DNA of 14,682 nt, taken from positions 1 through 14,682 of the forward strand of contig CANDYP010000026.1 of NCBI GenBank assembly GCA_947425005.1, written 5' to 3'. Below the pieces are notes generated by a model. The model saw nothing but the letters and a program-made list of their open reading frames with translations, did no database searches and was not told where the DNA came from. Of this stretch, positions 13,091-14,682 are shown piece by piece. The stretch's first letter is position 1. Every line of letters starts with the position of its first letter. Source of the stretch: Rickettsiales bacterium. Its GTDB lineage: Bacteria > Pseudomonadota > Alphaproteobacteria > Rickettsiales > UBA1997. A program made the translations under genes and the position numbers.

Positions 13091-13216
13091 TCACCCTCCC
13101 CTTGAGGGAGGGTCAGAGAGCGAAGCGATCTGGGGAGGGGTCCAGTTTGTACTCGAACTGGGCCTCTCCCCGATTCACCTGCGGTTCATCGACCCTCCCT
13201 CAAGGGGAGAGTGATT
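13089..13216. repeat. palindromic element, copy 2, after the C26 gene
   Basis: This 128-bp sequence starts aatcaccctccccttgaggg and ends aaggggagagtgatt. It is the same element as 6846-6971, differing at scattered positions and by a 2-bp insertion (cacctgcgg versus cacttcg). Its first two bases are the last two of the C26 stop codon. The frame that is open in copy 1 is also open here through the shared left part (NHPPLEGGSESEA) until the 2-bp insertion. Confidence 0.93.
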
Positions 13217-13244
13217 AGATCGAGAAAATTTTACAAAAAACAAA

Positions 13245-13988
13245 ATGACTACAAGAACCTCAGAAGAAAAAGGCATCAGAATCGCCAAATACATCGCTCA
13301 CGCTGGATATTGTTCGCGCCGTGATGCGGAGGTGTTGATCGCGGAAGGTCGGGTGAAAGTGAATGGCGTGACAATCGAAACGCCGGCAACTTTAATTACT
13401 GACCATGCGGTGAAGATTGACGACAAGCTAATCAATGCCAACAAAGAGATCCGGCTGTGGCTCTTTCACAAGCCGAAGGGAATCATTACCAGTAACAAGG
13501 ACGACAAAAATCGTAAAACAATTTTCGATTTCATGCCGAAGGCAATGCCGCGCACGGTAACGATTGGCAGGCTCGACTTCAACACTGAAGGGCTTTTGCT
13601 TTTGACTACCAACGGCGATTTTGCTCGCCACATGGAATTGCCAAAAACCAAATTGCAGCGCAAATATCGAGCGCGAGTTTTTGGTGCGGTGAATCACGAG
13701 AGACTAAAAAAATTGGAAAAAGGAATCACGGTGGACGGCACCAGATATGGCTCGATTAAGGTCACGGTCGACAATGAAGGTGACTCAAATTCTTGGCTGA
13801 CGATTGTGATTGAGGAAGGAAAAAATCGCGAGATCAGAAAAGTAATGGAGCATTTGGGTCTGCAGGTGAACCGCTTGATCCGCACTTCCTTCGGCCCTTT
13901 CTCGCTAGGCGCACTAAAGGTTGGCGAACTGCAAGAAGTCTCGCGCTTGACGCTAAAAAAATCTTTTGGTGAGAGTTTTAAGTTTTAG
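13245..13988 (+). CDS. rluB: rRNA pseudouridine synthase, RsuA/RluB family
   Basis: The 247-residue enzyme converts specific rRNA uridines to pseudouridine. An N-terminal S4 RNA-binding domain (about residues 12-58: AKYIAHAGYCSRRDAEVLI and GRVKVNG) precedes the catalytic domain. WLFHKPKGIITS, then the catalytic motif GRLDFNTEGLLLLT with D111, and the C-terminal EGKNREIRKVMEHLG and VNRLIRTSFGPF are family signatures. RluB (23S rRNA) is the best guess, but RsuA or RluE cannot be separated without alignment. It is preceded by element copy 2 and the motif aattttacaaa. No Shine-Dalgarno site is seen. Confidence 0.92.
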   Translation: MTTRTSEEKGIRIAKYIAHAGYCSRRDAEVLIAEGRVKVNGVTIETPATLITDHAVKIDDKLINANKEIRLWLFHKPKGIITSNKDDKNRKTIFDFMPKAMPRTVTIGRLDFNTEGLLLLTTNGDFARHMELPKTKLQRKYRARVFGAVNHERLKKLEKGITVDGTRYGSIKVTVDNEGDSNSWLTIVIEEGKNREIRKVMEHLGLQVNRLIRTSFGPFSLGALKVGELQEVSRLTLKKSFGESFKF

Positions 13989-14002
13989 TAAAACCTTCTA
14001 CC

Positions 14003-14152
14003 TAACCGTCGGTTGAGCGGAGCGCCGTACTGAGCGGAGTCGAAGTATCGAAACCACCGGAAGGTTCCTGCGTTAATGTCAAAGCAGGAACCTTCCGGTG
14101 GTTTCGATACTTCGACTCCGCTCAGTACGGCGCTCCGCTCAACCGACGGTTA
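14003..14152. repeat. perfect 69-bp-arm inverted repeat
   Basis: The left arm 14003-14071 and right arm 14084-14152 are exact reverse complements over 69 bp, with a 12-nt loop (gttaatgtcaaa). Each arm contains the ggttgagcggag and tcgaa units of the 5290-5382 repeat, but with insertions: gagcggag is duplicated around cgccgtact, and tcgaa is duplicated around gta. It occupies the gap between the pseudouridine synthase stop codon and the next gene. Short frames that cross it are not credible. Confidence 0.96.
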
Positions 14153-14170
14153 CGATTTTAAACCTACCGA

Positions 14171-14682
14171 ATGTCCAAAAACACCTTCTCCCAACACGAA
14201 GAATCATTCAGCGGATTGTCAATCTCCGGCGCAGATTACTCGCGCGAAAAAGCTGCGGCCACTCTCACCGACCCAAACTCCAAACTCGCCTACGCTCTTC
14301 ACAAAAATATTTCCGATTTTCTCGGCAGATTTGCCTTGTCAGTCGGATTGCAATTGCCGATGACTGTTGCTGTTAACCTAGGTGTGGCCAAGTCCGCCGG
14401 CCTGTCTTACGAACAAGGTTGGAAAAATTTTGAATCTACTTCGTCGGGCTACAAATTCACCCAGAGCGCCAACATGCTGCGGCACAGAACTTACGCTTCA
14501 CTAATTCCCGCCACGGTTGCAAGCGCCATTGCGGATCAGTACCACCTTCCTCCAGCAGCCTTGGTTGCAACTAACACCGCGATTGAAAGTGGAATCGCCG
14601 CCTCGGTGACGCGTGAATCCAACATCCGATTCCACTCAATGAACGCCAAAAAATATTGCTTCACGGATGAAAATGGTGCGGG
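14171..14682 (+). CDS. hypothetical protein, truncated by the window end
   Basis: An open frame from ATG 14171 runs without a stop for 170 codons to the window edge. It starts MSKNTFSQHEESFSGLSISG and has codon use like its neighbours. The middle is rich in Ala, Val and Leu (FLGRFALSVGLQLPMTVAV at residues 50-68; SLIPATVASAIADQY at 110-124), suggesting membrane-associated or amphipathic helices, but no clear signal peptide is present. A later stretch, ALVATNTAIESGIAASVTRE, is small-residue rich. I do not recognise the family. It starts 18 bp after the perfect palindrome and has no Shine-Dalgarno site. The 3' end is missing. Confidence 0.75.
   Translation, partial: MSKNTFSQHEESFSGLSISGADYSREKAAATLTDPNSKLAYALHKNISDFLGRFALSVGLQLPMTVAVNLGVAKSAGLSYEQGWKNFESTSSGYKFTQSANMLRHRTYASLIPATVASAIADQYHLPPAALVATNTAIESGIAASVTRESNIRFHSMNAKKYCFTDENGA

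Noticed and set aside
12954..13214. An 86-codon frame overlapping the C26 gene end and element copy 2
   Set aside because: It reads the C26 gene out of frame and then the palindromic element, so it is not a gene, although it shows that the element's first frame is open.
151..14152. CRISPR array from the many repeats
   Set aside because: Repeats are palindromes scattered singly between genes and of different types. There is no regular repeat-spacer array and no cas gene.
14076..14376. Two overlapping plus-strand frames near the right end
   Set aside because: Both begin in the perfect palindrome and are out of frame with the longer open frame from 14171 that reaches the window edge.

Overview
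The window looks like chromosomal DNA of a member of the Alphaproteobacteria, moderately AT-rich, possibly near the Rickettsiales side of the class. Pointers are an NDUFS4-like 'ETC complex I' protein (a family shared by mitochondria and alphaproteobacteria), the rplU-rpmA pair, a CcoG/CcmF respiratory toolkit, a PF08886-type glutamate-cysteine ligase, and many intergenic palindromic repeats, one of them inside a reading frame. This placement is inference; no 16S gene is present.

Layout from left to right. A tRNA-Leu(UAG) on the minus strand is followed by a ~126-bp palindromic repeat, a terminator, and the minus-strand rplU-rpmA operon, which has a promoter and a possibly structured leader. 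Divergent to it is ccoG (cytochrome oxidase assembly). ccoG converges on a minus-strand rppH-holC pair, with a hairpin between them. Then come plus-strand genes: thrC (with a good sigma70-type promoter), ccmF (cytochrome c heme lyase), ggt (secreted gamma-glutamyltransferase), a small NDUFS4-like gene, an AAA+ ATPase of unknown role abutting gshA (glutamate-cysteine ligase), a class I amidotransferase-fold peptidase C26 gene, an RsuA/RluB-type pseudouridine synthase, and an unrecognised gene running off the right end.

Two functional themes recur. CcoG, CcmF and the NDUFS4-like protein point to aerobic respiration with c-type cytochromes. Ggt, GshA and the C26 peptidase all act on, or plausibly act on, gamma-glutamyl bonds, so the right half may be a gamma-glutamyl/glutathione neighbourhood. 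The ATPase is welded into it with zero spacing.

The most unusual feature is the density of large inverted repeats. At least five sequence types occur in under 15 kb. They include a perfect 69-bp-arm palindrome, a C/G-run palindrome holding the ccmF stop codon, and a 126-128-bp element present twice. One copy of that element lies after the C26 gene. The other sits in frame inside ccmF and adds 42 residues. Nearly every transcription-unit end carries one of these palindromes, often touching the stop codon. Canonical Shine-Dalgarno sites are visible almost nowhere; rpmA is the clear exception.
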